From Episyrphus balteatus (taxonomy: Eukaryota > Arthropoda > Insecta > Diptera > Syrphidae): 64,000 bases of DNA. The notes under the pieces are model-generated. The model did no database searches. It had not been told where the DNA came from and saw nothing but the letters and a program-made list of their open reading frames with translations. Below, piece after piece: positions 1 through 11,866 of this stretch. Position 1 is the first letter of the stretch. Each line of letters opens with the position of its first letter. The position numbers were made by a program, and so were the translations under genes. The DNA lies in the NCBI RefSeq assembly GCF_945859705.1, contig NC_079136.1:110132028-110196027 (forward strand), given 5' to 3'.

Positions 1-1518
1 GACTAAACCGTTGAGTCAGGTCTAAAATCTATTTTTAAGAATAATCTTATTTAAAAAAAAAAAAAACAGTAAAATCTAAGTAGGTATTGAAAAAATAAAT
101 AACAATTTTCTTTCTCAAACAACTTCAAAGTTAAAGGTAACAGATAGCTATGTACTTATAATGTGCGTTTTTGATAATTTTTCATAGAATCACAAAAGTT
201 GTCTCAGTTTTGTGCTTTAATATAGTATTTTTACCCATAACAAACTTAGAAACGAAGAAAAATAATTTTTGCCAACTTTTCCTACCATCGGCCACACTGT
301 GCAACGTCCAAAATAAAAAAGGTTGTTTTTCTCAAAAATGACTTTAAATTTTTGGATTAAAGAATGCATTTATATTTACAGTGACAAATTAAGTTCGACT
401 TTTGAAATAAAAAATATTTTTCACGGTTATTTATGGTATCTTCCATAGAACCGTTTTCATTATTTCTGATTTTCTCGTATGCGTAAATGTAAGGCATGGA
501 CACTATTATGACCTATGCAATGATTCTGTAATTGTAATTTTTTTTGTCCTCCAAACAAATCGCAGCGAAACAAAACTTTTTTCGTAAAAAAATTTCCTTC
601 CATAACAAGATAAATCAGCATTTCAATATTTAATGTTAACACGATGACAAATATGTTCATACAAACAAATGCAGACTACAAACAAAGTCTCTTTCTCAAA
701 ATTCAATAAATCAATGCTTAGAAAAAAAAACAGAAGCCATTTCACCAGAGTAACCAAATTTATTCCCCTATCTTGTTTCGGGTACGTCAATCAGAAATGA
801 CGACAAGCAACGACAGACAGAGCCAAGCAAAACTTGAATATCGCATCAAAAACAAAACAAAGGAGCTAGCACTCTTATCCTGCTGGTTTTTGGCTCCACA
901 AAAATTGTTAGCTTTGCAGGCAAATCACGTTTTCGAAATTTTCAACTGATTTGACAAATGTCACAAATTGGATTTAGATTTGTTTGGTGCCTGCGAAATG
1001 TTTGATTTTGGCACTTCTCTGGTGGTAGAAATAGACAATAATAAAAAAATATTCCCTTCCAACAGTTGCTGTTGCCTCATCGGGCTTAGGAGTATCCCTG
1101 GAGCAACAGAGTTTGGTTGCAATCGAATGAAAGATATTTTTTTTAGATTGTGCATCAGACGATGTGTGTAGATTCTGAGAGAAAGAAAAAACTGTAAATA
1201 TAACTCAGGATATGGGTGATGTGTTGCACAGAAGTTTCAAGTTTCTAACAAAAAAGTTAATAGAATATCGTTGACATTTTTGTTGGTCTGTTCTGCATCA
1301 AAAACTTGATCTTTTAGATATAAAAGTAAAGAGAATGAATTGTTAAACTTTTAACAAAAGGTGAAAGAGATATTATTCATTTGTGAACAAAATCATGTTT
1401 TTGTCAAAATGTTTTAAACATTAATGAATTTAAATCAGGCCATCAATCAATTTTTTCAAAGAGTATTTTTCCTTACTTTAAAATTTTTCTAGAAATTTGT
1501 GCTTTTTCTAGCACTTAT
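1..1518. other. AT-rich spacer, no gene recognised
   Basis: Only short open frames with no recognisable domain and heavily biased, AT-driven composition. A CACACTGTG-type motif near 292-302 resembles the tip of the TIR described at 17365/22584, but nothing else around it matches. Confidence 0.6.
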
Positions 1519-2068
1519 TACTTGCTCTTTAGGGCAAGTATTGGTTTCGTGTCGCAAAAAAAATTTGAGGTTTAAATCAAAACCAACATTATGGAGAATC
1601 CCAAAATAGTGAGTCTCGCAATTCCGTCCGTGCGTCTGTACGTCTGTACGGTTGTGCGTACACATTTCGACAGCCTAAACGGGTGGACGGATTTTCTTCA
1701 AATTTGGTTTAGATGATTTTTATAGAATTCTGAAAGTTGGTTTTTTTTTGTTTTTTTTTTATATATCGCTTAGAAAGTGTACCTCCCATACAAATTTTTC
1801 AATTCAAACCAAATAACTCAAAAACGGCTCTAACGATTTTGATTAAACTTTGCAAACGTAATATTCAAAGCAATTGCAATAAAACTGCTTTTTTATTTTT
1901 TCAAAAAAAGTCAAATAAAAACATTGTTTTTTCATTTAACAAAATTTTGCCTAAATGTCGGCTCTTCTCCAACATCCACAAAATTTCTTTAATTTTATAA
2001 AGTGGCATCTCTTAAAATCTACAAGTAAACTAATATAAAAATGTTTTAAACTGCAAGAGCAAGAGCAT
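1519..2068 (-). repeat. Dispersed repeat family A, copy 1
   Basis: Reverse-oriented copy of a repeat found several times in this window. It opens with the family 3' tip (ACTTGCTC... AGGGCAAGTATTGGTTTCGTG), then the segment rich in CGTCCGTGCGTCTGT-like repeats near 1626-1660. It continues through the 'CTAACGATTTTGATTAAA' core near 1828-1850 and ends with TGCAAGAGCAAGAGC near 2050-2067. It lacks the CACGACTGGGTCGCAC block seen at the 5' tip of copies 2 and 5, so it is probably internally deleted. No coding capacity is visible. Boundaries are accurate to about 10 bp. Confidence 0.75.
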
Positions 2069-2819
2069 TTTATTTTTAATCGAAATCGACCCTGCCTACA
2101 TATACATATATTAATATTGAAAAAAAAAACTTTTCTCCTTTCGATAAAACAACCAAATAGACTTTTATTCAAACAAAAATATTGCAAACATTTAATCGCT
2201 TAGGGGTGCACGTTAAGTAGGGCGGCACTTTGATTAGGGAAGCTATTTGAGTTAAGCCATCTTTAGCAAACTGAATCTGAACAACAATCGAGGGCAGGAC
2301 GCTTTTAATAAAGGTGTTGACAAATTTATCTTAGACGAAATTCTTCATGCATTCACTCTTTTTAGCTTGCAGAGCGCACTGTATAAAAACAGTTTTTATT
2401 TAACTAAACTATTTAACTTTTTTTCACCTACATAATATTCTTAAATATGTATATCTAAATACAATAAATTAGAAATATTTTTTAGCAGAGATATTTGACG
2501 AGTTCAATGTTTAATTTAGGATCTCCTCCTTAGTACAGCAAAACCCTCTTAAGAGAACATAATAATTTTTTTTCCATTTTCAATGGTTAACTTAATATGT
2601 AGGTATACTTTGAACAAGAGCTAATAGCAAAAATTCTGTGAATAATTTTTAATAAAATATTACCCTTTTCTGAAGAAAATCTTAAACAACAACCTATGAA
2701 AAAGTTTGAAATAACTGATGCATTTAATTTTATTTCAATAAGGTTATATTTTATAGACGAAAGAAACTGCTGAGGCGTTTAAACGTTTTGATTCAATCAA
2801 ATTAATTTTTTTTTATAAC
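2069..2819. other. AT-rich spacer, no gene recognised
   Basis: No domain-bearing frame and no internal repeats of note. The last bases supply the TAA target copy (2820-2822) of the adjacent MITE. Confidence 0.6.
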
Positions 2820-2822
2820 TAA

Positions 2823-3530
2823 GGCCCATTTGCTCATACGATACTTAAATATTTAAGAAGAATATAAAGCACTAAGTTCCACATAACGGCTTGCACGAAA
2901 TTCAATCTTATTCATAAATCGTTCTAAGTTGAACATAACTTAGGGGGAGGAAATAGTAGAACTTAAGCATTTATGTTCCACTTAAACATATTTATTTTTG
3001 AAAAAAAGGAGAATCCCGCTTAAAAATATATGAATTCGAAGTAAAATTAACAGTATTATCTCAATAACACTTAATTAAATTAAATTTACCATCTCCAAAT
3101 TGTAAAAAATACCGCATATATTTTTGGAGCAATGCTCACCACTTTCCTTATATTTTCCTTTATAGTAACACACATATTTTTGACACACACGAATACATTC
3201 ACAAAACACAAATACAACTAAATTCAACGCGATACCAATTGAATTAAACGCGTATTTTATTTCACTTATACCAATTTAAGATTTTTACACAAATTTAAAG
3301 ATAAATCCAAATATATTTTCTCTAAAATTGCCCAAAATTTTGAAATAAATAATTGACTTTGATATCGATTTGACATTTCAATTTGAAGTTCTCTTTCTGG
3401 CATTAAAGTAAATCATTGCTAAGTTGAACATAAATATTTGTTAACAACTTAGAATAAACTTAGTAAAACATTAGAACTATGTTCGACTGAGCTAAGATTC
3501 AAATTTATGACTCGTATGAGCAAATGGGCC
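2823..3530. mobile_element. PIF/Harbinger-like MITE, TAA target duplication
   Basis: A 708-bp element bounded by perfect 19-bp terminal inverted repeats, GGCCCATTTGCTCATACGA at 2823-2841 and its reverse complement at 3512-3530. It is flanked by TAA on both sides (2820-2822 and 3531-3533). A 3-bp TWA duplication with GG(G)CC-type tips is the hallmark of the PIF/Harbinger superfamily. The interior is AT-rich, has repeated AAGTTGAACATAA-like motifs near both ends (about 2925 and 3420), and contains no transposase or Myb-like frame. It is therefore non-autonomous. The superfamily call is from family knowledge; the TIRs and duplication are seen directly. Confidence 0.85.
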
Positions 3531-3533
3531 TAA

Positions 3534-4221
3534 CTCCTATAAAGGTTTTCATTATTGTTTTTGAATTATTTCCTAAACTTTAAAAGAAAAAGGAATTCGA
3601 TATTAAAGAAAAACATCAAAACTTCAGTTTACAAATTAATTTTTATTAAAAGTCTTACTCGCAATTCTTTTAAATCCACAGTCCACACCCATCCACAAAT
3701 TCATGTGGTTTAATTGGTTAAAGCTAATTTGAATATAGACTCAAAATATCGTCAAAATGTTACAAATGTTGTCCAGAGTAGCATTTTATCATGCAAAGAT
3801 TATCCTTAAGGGAACCACAAAAAGTTGCGATTACTATATACTTTTTCCTGTTTCCAAGCAAACGTGTAGGAATGAATAAATTTTATATATTTATGTTACT
3901 GCTGTCATGGAAATGTTCGTTAAATTTTCATGCATCAAATGCTGAAAAGGTTAACAACGTCATTCGAAGCATGCAAAGAGGAGTCAAGGATTTGAGATAT
4001 CAGACATGGAAAGTCGCACAGCAAAGCAATATAATGTATATGTATGTACTAGGCACTTTTTTGTAAAAGGATATCGTTAAAACAATTTAAAAAGAAAGCA
4101 TTGGATTAAAGAAGCAAAATGTTTGCAAAAAAAAGTTTCAGCATTTCAAGTAGTGCAATAAAATAAAAAGGGTATCAAAAATTTGTTTTAAGGTGGGAAA
4201 TGTTTCTAGTATGAAAAACAA
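3534..4221. other. AT-rich spacer, no gene recognised
   Basis: One 91-codon frame (3791-4066) shows no recognisable domain and low-complexity composition, and was not accepted as a gene. Confidence 0.55.
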
Positions 4222-4938
4222 AATGCACGACTGGGGTCGCACGTACTTGCTCTTGCAGTTTAAAACACTTATGTAAGTTTACTTGTAGATTTTAAGAGCT
4301 ACCTCTATATAAAATTAAAGAAATTTTGTGGATTTTGGGGAAGAGCCGACATTTAGGGCAAAATTTTGTTAAATGAAAAAACAATGTTTTTTATTTGACT
4401 TTTTTTGAAAAAAATAAAAAAAAAAAACAGTTTTATTGCAATTGCTTTGAAGATTACGTTTGCAAAGTTTAATCAAAATCGTTAGAGCCATTTTCGAGTT
4501 ATTTGGTATACCTAATTTGAAAAATTTGTATTGGAGGTACACTTTTTTGACTTTTTTGAAAAAAAAAAACTAAAAATGCAGTTTTGTTGCAATTGCTTTG
4601 AATATTACGTCTGCAAAGTTTAATCAAAATCGTTAGAGCAGTTTTCGAGTTATTTGGTTTGAATTAAAAAATTTGTATGGGAGGTACACTTTCTAAGCGA
4701 GATATAAAAAAAAACAAAAAAAAACAATTTTCAGAATTCCATTAAAATCATCTGTACCAAATTTGAAGAAAATCCGTCCACCCGTTTAGGCTGGGGAAAT
4801 GTGTACAGATGGACAGACGCACGGACGGAATTGCGAGACCCACTTTTTTGGAATTCTCCATCATCGTAATGTTAGTTTTGATTAAAACCTCAAATTTTTT
4901 TTCGGCACGAAACCAATACTTGCCCTATAGAGCAAGTA
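4222..4938 (+). repeat. Dispersed repeat family A, copy 2 (most complete)
   Basis: The best-preserved plus-strand copy. It starts with a GCACGACTGGG(G)TCGCACG block, then ACTTGCTCTTGCAG, and ends at CCCTATAGAGCAAGT. ACTTGCTCT near the 5' tip and AGAGCAAGT at the 3' tip form a short inverted repeat. It contains an internal direct duplication: a segment with ATTGCTTTGAA..CAAAGTTTAATCAAAATCGTTAGAGC..GGAGGTACACTTT occurs at about 4430-4545 and again at about 4580-4692. No protein is encoded. The class is unassigned; a non-autonomous DNA transposon is the simplest reading. Confidence 0.8.
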
Positions 4939-6474
4939 AAAAGTGTTTTTAATTTAATTTAATTGTAATCATTGATTTTGTTGTTTTTGCTTAAAAGTGC
5001 AATGTAAATGTAACAAGTGTAAGTTAAATATTGTTTTTTTGATGTACGTTAGCGAGTCGTGACCAAAATACTATATTGGTTTTATTTGACCTGGAGCCCG
5101 TTTCATAATATATTAAAGGTACCGTTACTTTTTGTAAAACAAAAATTAAATCCTCCAAAAAAGGTGTACACCAGGGAAGCGTGTTGAGTCCTCTGCTGTT
5201 TATTCTAGATCTTGATTACCTGCTTGAAGGCAAAGTGATCAAAATCTGCAGCCTTAGCTGAAAGGAAGACTCTACACTTCAGATGTGCCAATAGGTCTTA
5301 CATACGGTTAACAATGTAGGACAATGTTTAGAAAGTATGTGTTTTAAATTTTTGTATCGAGGAAGAACGTGACATTCTTTACTTTAAGGCAACGACCCCA
5401 TCTTACATAAATATAGAATCTTTTGCGAAATCGTAGAATCAAAACGTTCCCAAGTTCCTTTTTGTGTTTGTCTGGAGTTACCTATAGTGTTTTCCACAAT
5501 ATAAAAGGCACCTTATCCTTTCCCTGAGATAGTAGAATAGTTCATAATGATCAGAGGATGTTTAACTATTGGAATAACGTACTCTGAATAGCTGTGCTCG
5601 TCTGGTCTTCTTCGAAAGAAAAAACTGCCAAAATATAACAACATTACGTAATGACTAGACGATCAGAGCTTCTATGTTTGTGCAAGATGGGGCTATTACC
5701 ATCAAGTTAAGAATGTCACGTTGTTCCTCGGTGCAAAAAATTAAGTAGTGGACCGGTTTTGAAATTCTCCGGTTATGAATTTCATTGAAAACGTCTTTTG
5801 GAGCTTATTCCTTTTTGCACATTATGTTTTAACTAAATTAATGAATTCTTTAACTTTTTTTTAGTCAATCGTTATCTAGATGATAAGTGTAAGTTAATGA
5901 GAGGAAAAAGAATTTAAGATATTTTGTCATAAAATCGTATTTTTTCGCTTGGGTATAATAATATGGCAAGGGACTGTTAATATTTTTTCGACTGTTTATC
6001 TTTTTCATGAAAAATAAAGGGAAGCGTCCTACCGAACTCACCAAATAAAATCACTTAACTGCAAGTTTCTTGTAATTAACGCTAGAGCTCACTTCGCACA
6101 TGGGGGAATTTTACCCAAAAAGGTGATAAATATTATTTGTTGTTATTTTTAAATGAAAAAGGTTCTTAAAAAGTGTAATTAATAAATATAAAACTGACTT
6201 ACCATATTTTACAATTCTTACAATTTGTAAAATATTTCAATATAAAGAAGTTACACATACGCCACAGTGACCCACAGTTAACAAGGCCATAGCAGCCCTT
6301 GGTACCTAAAAACCAACCTAATAATTTTAAATTAATTCAAATGATTAAAAACTTTTCCGAACTATTGTGGTTAAGAAAATAATAAAGCTTAGAAAAAGTT
6401 TTTAATTCATTTGAATTAATTTTATATTAAAAAATTATTTTGTTTTTAATTCACTCTGTTTATTTATTTTAATT
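4939..6474. other. AT-rich spacer, no gene recognised
   Basis: No convincing coding or RNA gene. At 5160-5215 the plus strand reads like a short decayed reverse-transcriptase snippet (GVHQGSVLSPLLF-like), suggesting a tiny LINE remnant. It is too short and broken to classify. Confidence 0.45.
5157..5225 (+). pseudogene. Very short reverse-transcriptase remnant
   Basis: Around 5160-5210 one plus-strand frame gives K-G-V-H-Q-G-S-V-L-S-P-L-L-F. This matches the conserved PQGS(V)LSP motif of non-LTR reverse transcriptases (compare GVPQGSVLGP in the Jockey ORF2 of this window). The frame cannot be followed into the neighbouring YADD-type motif, so this is at most a small decayed LINE fragment. 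The motif is seen; its origin is inferred. Confidence 0.4.
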
Positions 6475-7200
6475 TACTCTATAGAGCAAGTATTGGTTTC
6501 GTGTCAAAACAAAATTTCAAGGTTTTGATCAAAACCAACATTACGATGATGGAGAAGTCCGAAAAAGTGGGTTTCGTCAGGACGTCTCGTCCGTCGCGTC
6601 GGTCCGTGCGTCTGTGCATCGTCGGTCGGTGCGTTCATCTGTACATGAAGCTGTAGTCTAAAGGGTTGGACGGATTTTCTTGAAACTTGGTACAGATGAT
6701 TTTTTTTATAATTTCCAAAGTTGTTTTTTTTTTTTTGTTTGTTTATATCTCTTTCATAAAGTGTACCTCCCATACAAAATTTTTGAGTTATTCCAATTTT
6801 TTCGAAAACGGCTGTAAAGATTTCCATTGAAATTGGTGTGAGTAATGGTTTAAACTATTCTAACAAAACTGCATTTTTAGTTTTTCTCAAAAAATTCGGA
6901 TAGTGGAAATATGGCGTTACCATTTTTGTTATTTATTTTACGTATATTTCGACGGATTTTATTTAAACTTAACAGTTAGATATCTCACATCATTCTTAAT
7001 GATATTGTGTATTAAAATTTTCAAAAAAAAAAACAAAATTGAAAAAAATACCTACCTATGAATTTTTTTTTTTTTGTAAAATCATTTCTGTTTTAATTTT
7101 TTTTTTCTGATATCTAACTATCGATAAGCTTCCTATGATTAGCTATTATTTTTGTACTTTTAACATAAAAGCAAGTAGGTGGGACCCAGTCGTGAATTTT
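6475..7200 (-). repeat. Dispersed repeat family A, copy 3
   Basis: Reverse-oriented copy running from CTCTATAGAGCAAGTATTGG (6477-6496) to the reverse complement of the CACGACTGGGTC block near 7180-7195. The middle keeps the family core (GAGGTACACTTT, the ATCTGTACCAAGTTTCAAG region and the CCGTCCGTGCGTC-like region) but is interrupted by AT-rich sequence at about 6890-7165 that the other copies lack. No coding capacity is visible. Confidence 0.75.
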
Positions 7201-8048
7201 ATTACTTATAACTTTTAGTATTCTTTTTTATGAAAAATAACTTATAACTTATTTTAAGAAAGTAAACTGGATTTTAATATGTAATAATAAGCGAAAAAAA
7301 TTATATTTTTGAATAAAATGATATGAAAGTGAAAAAAAAAACAACTTAAAAACCGCAGAAAATTGGGTTTGATGCAAAATTGCGGAGAAACGGTTTTCCG
7401 CAGAAAAAAAATTGGGATGTAATAAATTCTTGATTGTTCGTAAATGAAAATCTTTCAATTCGGACGTTGTTTGCAAAGATAAAGCCAGTTAAGGGAAAAG
7501 AGAAAAATCTTAAAAACCGTCATAACTCGAAAACGAGAAATTTACCTCTTAAGTTTTTCGCCTTACAATGACCTCATGAATCCATGGTTTTCATTTAAGG
7601 CGCTGACTGTGGGGCACCCTGTATATAAAATCTATGTTATACGCCTATAATAAATGAATTAAAAGTCGAATGAAATTTATTCTTTTTTCATGCTTTTTGT
7701 ATTTTGTTAGGGAAAGGTTTAAGGAAAATCAAAAATATAATTTGTTTTCAGAAAAACGCTCTGCGAAGAGGGCGAGGCACGAGGGTTTCTCTAGTAATCA
7801 CTAAACCAACCGTTCATGCTAGCGATGAATTAAAAATTCTGACAGTGTTTTAAATAATTATCAAATAAAAAAGGATTAAGCCTACAAGTAACATATTTAC
7901 TTGTCCGTTTATATCGGATGCCCGGATCAGACACCTTTTACATTTTAAATGAAATTCATCAACAAGCAGATTCCACTTTCTTCGGCTATCAAATCTGACA
8001 AATTACTCACCAGCACTAAGACCCGTTTGCCTCCCAGCCACCAGAGAC
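7201..8048. other. Spacer with a CACCCTGTATA-type repeat end
   Basis: No gene recognised. A segment ending GGGGCACCCTGTATATA (about 7608-7626) resembles the end at 21850-21866 (GGGACACCCTGTATATG). Both follow text about 'cataactc' and A-rich stretches. This is a widespread style of insect repeat terminus and may mark an old element. Its other end was not found. Confidence 0.4.
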
Positions 8049-8127
8049 TATCATAATCCACTTATCTGGCAATTTTCATAAATTTAATGCCACCCTGAAA
8101 ATCACTGTCTAATTAAATGATACTTCC
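8049..8127. promoter_or_regulatory. Putative conserved non-coding element, copy A
   Basis: This 79-bp segment aligns without any gap to 30768-30846, about 60 of 79 positions matching by eye. Two blocks are nearly perfect: CCACTTAT(C/T)TGGCAATTTTCA, and GTCTAATTAAAT, which contains a homeodomain-type TAATTA core. Gapless similarity concentrated in motif-like blocks is what paralogous regulatory elements look like, but an old short repeat is also possible. No coding frame is shared. Confidence 0.4.
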
Positions 8128-8991
8128 AAGACAGTGGCAAAGGGATGTTATCGCGTAAAAAATTCTTCTTTTCTGGCAAAGAAAATGGTTCTTCCTTTTT
8201 CAGTCCTCGTCGGCGGCGTCGTCGTCGCATCGTCGGTCGGTTCGAAACATTTGAGCAGCTAACAGAACAATCCAGACACAAATAATATACATACACACAT
8301 ACATATAAAACGACATGGCATGAAGATTAAGGCAGCAGCAGAATAATTTAAGGCTCATTCGAACACGGAATTTTAAATGAACATAACAGTTGGTTCTTTT
8401 TGTACACGCCTTCGAACTCTTAAGCCTTATAAATATTAGGCATCCCTCAGTGATTTTGTAAATTATAAAACAAGGACACAGTCAAAAAGGGTTGCGCGAC
8501 TTCCCGATTGCCGGTTCAATTAGTGAACATAACATTCTTCCGGAAATGTTCGCTCATTTTCGAGAACCTATTCTTGTTAATTATTTGAGCAAAGTTAAGA
8601 GAAAAATTTACTTCGTATAACATAGTCAGAATCAGAAGTGTTGAATAACTGATGGTAGATTTTTCTTAATTCTTATTTGTATTTTTTTTGTAACGGCTGC
8701 TGATTGAACGGAATGATCATTGACATTTTAATTGGGTGCAAATCTAGACATAATGAAAGTAATAGTCAGTTTTATTCAATTAGAATGATGAGTTGTTGAA
8801 TGAATACTTTATTATTTAATAGCAAAGTTGTATTTTAGGTATAATAGTTATTAGTTTGGTGTAAATTGAGTTTTAATAAAACGATTATAGTAGCGTGTTT
8901 TTGATAAGACAGTCGCCTTATTTCTGAATGTTTTTATTGGGTAGGTGTAGGTATTAAAACGTTAAAAAAACTTTATGATGAGCGTTAACAC

Positions 8992-9015
8992 GTGCTAATA
9001 GAATTCTATTAGCAC
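8992..9015. repeat. Perfect 24-bp palindrome
   Basis: GTGCTAATAGAA is followed directly by its reverse complement, centred on a GAATTC. It sits 5 bp before a second stem-loop at 9021-9045. Confidence 0.85.
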
Positions 9016-9020
9016 CAAAA

Positions 9021-9045
9021 CTGAGTTCCTCCAGCCGGAACTCAG
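9021..9045. repeat. Short perfect stem-loop
   Basis: CTGAGTTCC, a 7-base loop, then GGAACTCAG. It could fold in DNA or RNA. No terminator-like T tract or known RNA context is visible. Confidence 0.7.
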
Positions 9046-9469
9046 ATCTTTGAAACTTATCTAGTAATTTTTACATGTTGCAGACGGCCGATTCTCGATC
9101 TATGAGTCTGTAAAGCGATATGCTCTATTGTACTTTCAAGTCTAAGCCAACTGTTTTACCTATACAAAAAAAATCATATGTCCAGATACTTTCATAACTT
9201 GAACATTTGACTTTCGCAAATTACTTTCGTAATGCGGGTAAAGCCCCAATGTTGTATTACCATCCATAGGTTAGGTTCAGAATTTTTTTTATATACATAC
9301 GGCTTCCATTTAAATTTTATAGTTATATAGTTATAGTTAATAGTTTTACCCACTGCAAGTATGTGGAGAAATCGTAACATTACTTTTCTTTTTTAGGTAT
9401 ATCACAAATTGGGCCTAGAAAACTGCCTTGAGGTTTATAATCAGTTCTGAATGTAAGTATTATGAGGAA

Positions 9470-9545
9470 AAACAAAATTTACGACTGGGTCGCACTTACC
9501 TATTTAAAACACTCTAAATAGATATACCTTGTTAGGATACGCTCA
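9470..9545 (+). repeat. Dispersed repeat family A, 5'-end fragment
   Basis: Only the 5' tip of family A is present: ACGACTGGGTCGCACTTAC, then a TTTAAAACACT block matching the equivalent positions of copy 2. The body is missing. Confidence 0.6.
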
Positions 9546-10438
9546 GTGAAAAAACGCAAAAAAAATGAAATATGGTTAACGTTGATTAAAGTTGAAAAAA
9601 ACTAACAAAGACAAAATACAATCAGAGTTTTTGGAAAAAGATAAAAGACATTGGTTTTAAGCTTATAGAAGGTGATTGTATAATACCTTCCTCCAATATA
9701 CAACTGGAATTTTAATTTAATTTAGCTTAATACAAGCGAACTTAAACTGATGTTTAAGGATGTTACGCGAAGCTTACTTTTCCAATGAAGATCGTTGAGT
9801 GATTTTGGGGTAACGGACTGCGAAAAATAATTAAACTGTTGATGACCAGTGCGGGTTTGTCGCAGACTGACAGACTGTAAAGTATCTATTTCGCAAGTAA
9901 AAATCATTTCAAAACGAAAAAAGATTTCCCATCCTGGCAACGGCAACATGCAAAGGCAAACCCATCCTCTAAATATACCTACTCCTTACTCGTAAGCTAA
10001 CTATGTATGCAAGCAGTGACCTAGAACAAGACTGACAACACAGGCACACAAAAAAAAGGCTCCCGGAAACTACGCCATGGGAAATTACGCCAGATTTTTT
10101 TTTGGAAAAAAAGCCAAAAAAATTTTCTTACAAAATCTGGCTTTTTTTCCTAGGCAAAAAGTGCAAAATTTTTCTGGAAATATTTTCAGGATTTCTGGCA
10201 TTTTTTCCAAAAAAATGTCTGGTGCTTTTTCCATTTCATAAAATGGAAAAAAAGCCAGAAACCATCGGGCGTTTTTTCCTTTTTTGTTTTTGAATGCTTG
10301 ATTATTTTAAGTACTATCATACTTTAAAGTTACAGTTTTTGTTACAAAATGTTAATTTTTGTATGGTTGGTTTAAAAAAAGACCAAATTATAAAAAACAT
10401 TTGTTTGTACTGCATTTTGAGACAATAAATTAACGCCC

Positions 10439-10453
10439 GGGGGGGGGGGGGGG
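10439..10453 (+). repeat. Run of 15 G residues
   Basis: An uninterrupted G15 tract flanked by GC-rich sequence in an otherwise AT-rich spacer. It could form a quadruplex, and its length is likely to be error-prone in assembly. Confidence 0.9.
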
Positions 10454-10489
10454 CGTCGCGGACGGGTTTTGCACCGCACCGCGAGTCCG

Positions 10490-10852
10490 GCTCCAAAAAC
10501 ATATAGAAAGATAGGCCAGGTTCCTGGTACATGAAACTTTTTTTTTGTGCCGGTGATGACAGCGACAGTGCCAGCACACAAAAAAAAAGTAACCAAACCT
10601 ATGTTTCTGTATGTTTTTGGACCCGCTGTCAAGTCCGTTTTGCCTGCTCACCCTCCAGTTTTGAGAAAAATGCAAAAAAGGCCCCAAAAAAGGCAAACAA
10701 CCTACTTTTTTGAGTTTTTTACATTTAACTCAAAACTGCAGGGTGACAGGCCCAAACGAACTTGAAATTCCGATTCAGCGGGTCTAAAAACATAAAGAAA
10801 GATAGGTCTGGTTCCTGTTACCTACATGACACTTTTTTTTGTGTGCCGGTGT
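10490..10852. repeat. Three copies of a ~60-bp unit, one inverted
   Basis: The unit contains AAAAACATA(T/A)AGAAAGATAGG, then GGTTCCTG.TAC, a T tract and GTGCCGGTG. It occurs directly at about 10494-10556 and 10786-10852, and inverted at about 10568-10622. The first two copies and the inverted one could form a hairpin. Adjacent A/T tracts with GCCAGA/TCTGGC words (10090-10270) suggest a decayed repeat complex. Confidence 0.65.
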
Positions 10853-11520
10853 AATCATACGGAAATATCATGCTTACCTAATATATTTGACGTAATTTAG
10901 GGCTAGTTCTTAAATTTTAAAAGCTGTATGATACTAAAACCATAAGATCAATTATCTTTTGCCGAACACTTCTTAAACCCTCTGTGAAATGCATTGCCGT
11001 TGGAAAAGTTTCTCGGAAACAACGTTATTCCTTTTAATAGCTTGAATTCTATGAATGACGCCCGAAGAAGCCCCTAAATCAAAATGATTTTCTGAAAATA
11101 AATTGCAAAAGCCTTAAAAATAAACCAAACAAAAAAACTTTATGGTTGCCAAGTCGAAAATTGATTTCAAAATACTCCATAAGGTTATGTTGTTCACATG
11201 TATTTGTATATATCATATACCCAAGTATATCCACTTGGCTTCGTTATTTTTAATTTTCTTCTTGGATTCGTATCAATTTGAGGGGAATAGTAAATAATTT
11301 GATTGTCAACTTGGCACATTCGGCACATTCGATATTCCTACACAAATTTTTAAGCAATAAACAATAATAATCTACTGCCCTCGGAAACATTACAATACAT
11401 TATGAGATGGTTTCTCTTTGGAGGGTGTGTTGGAGGATTGCAAGGCGCCAAATGAACATAATGCGAACGCTTGAAAAAAACCTCGCACTTATTTTCATTT
11501 TTTCTTAGACTATTTAGACG

Positions 11521-11535
11521 TTAAATTTTACTTTA
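11521..11535. repeat. Left target-site duplication of SINE
   Basis: TTAAATTTTACTTTA here matches TAAAATTTAACTTTA at 11867-11881 in 13 of 15 positions, as expected for an older LINE-mobilised insertion. Confidence 0.6.
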
Positions 11536-11866
11536 CTGCAGGCGGCCATGGCACAGAGGAATGGGTAGATGACTTAAGAGCCAGACATCGTGGGTTCGAG
11601 CCCAACGGTCGGCTCAGAAGCTTTTTCTAAATCGCCAGCTTAACTGAAGCCACCTGTGCGATAACATGAGACAATTGTCAACGATGTTTCCCCTCTGTGC
11701 CACGTAGTTATATGTTATATGTGTTTCTGTTGTTCTTTCTTTCTTTGTCTTTCTCAGTAGTAGTAATGTATTGTGCTGTATCAGCCATATGGACTAAGTT
11801 TCCGAAGCTGCAGTTTGTCTAGTCCGCAACATGTATCTTCAGATAAGATTAAAATGTAGTGTAATG
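11536..11866 (+). mobile_element. tRNA-derived SINE
   Basis: The head (about 11541-11615) is tRNA-like. A B-box GGGTTCGAGCCC lies at 11590-11601, and a partial A-box-like TGGCACAGAGGAATGGG lies about 35 bp upstream, the spacing of an internal Pol III promoter. A tRNA-unrelated body follows (about 11616-11850), with a T-rich CTTTCTTTCTTTG tract and a short A-rich tail of GTAATGTAAAA type. Imperfect 15-bp direct repeats flank the unit. The cloverleaf is not intact, so this is not a functional tRNA gene. It has no protein and would depend on a LINE reverse transcriptase. The parent tRNA was not identified. Confidence 0.75.

Larger units (their letters stand above)
8128..11520. other. Long AT-rich spacer with palindromes and short repeats
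   Basis: No gene recognised. CGTC/GTCG trinucleotide-like sequence lies at 8205-8240. The palindromes, the G run and the short repeats inside this span are listed separately. Confidence 0.55.

Noticed and set aside
292..302. Another end of the 17365-22584 TIR element
   Set aside because: Only the CCACACTGTGC core matches; the diagnostic GCGAATTTAGCGG part is absent.
8353..8436. Inverted AAGGCTCA/TTAAGCCTT ends as a second Harbinger-type MITE
   Set aside because: Match is too short and imperfect and no convincing 3-bp duplication is present.
10317..10765. Overlapping frames around the G run
   Set aside because: Gly/Pro-rich and Lys-rich frames arise from homopolymers and the three-copy repeat.
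11541..11615. A true tRNA gene
   Set aside because: Has a B box but no intact acceptor or anticodon stems, and is followed by a SINE body and flanked by target duplications.
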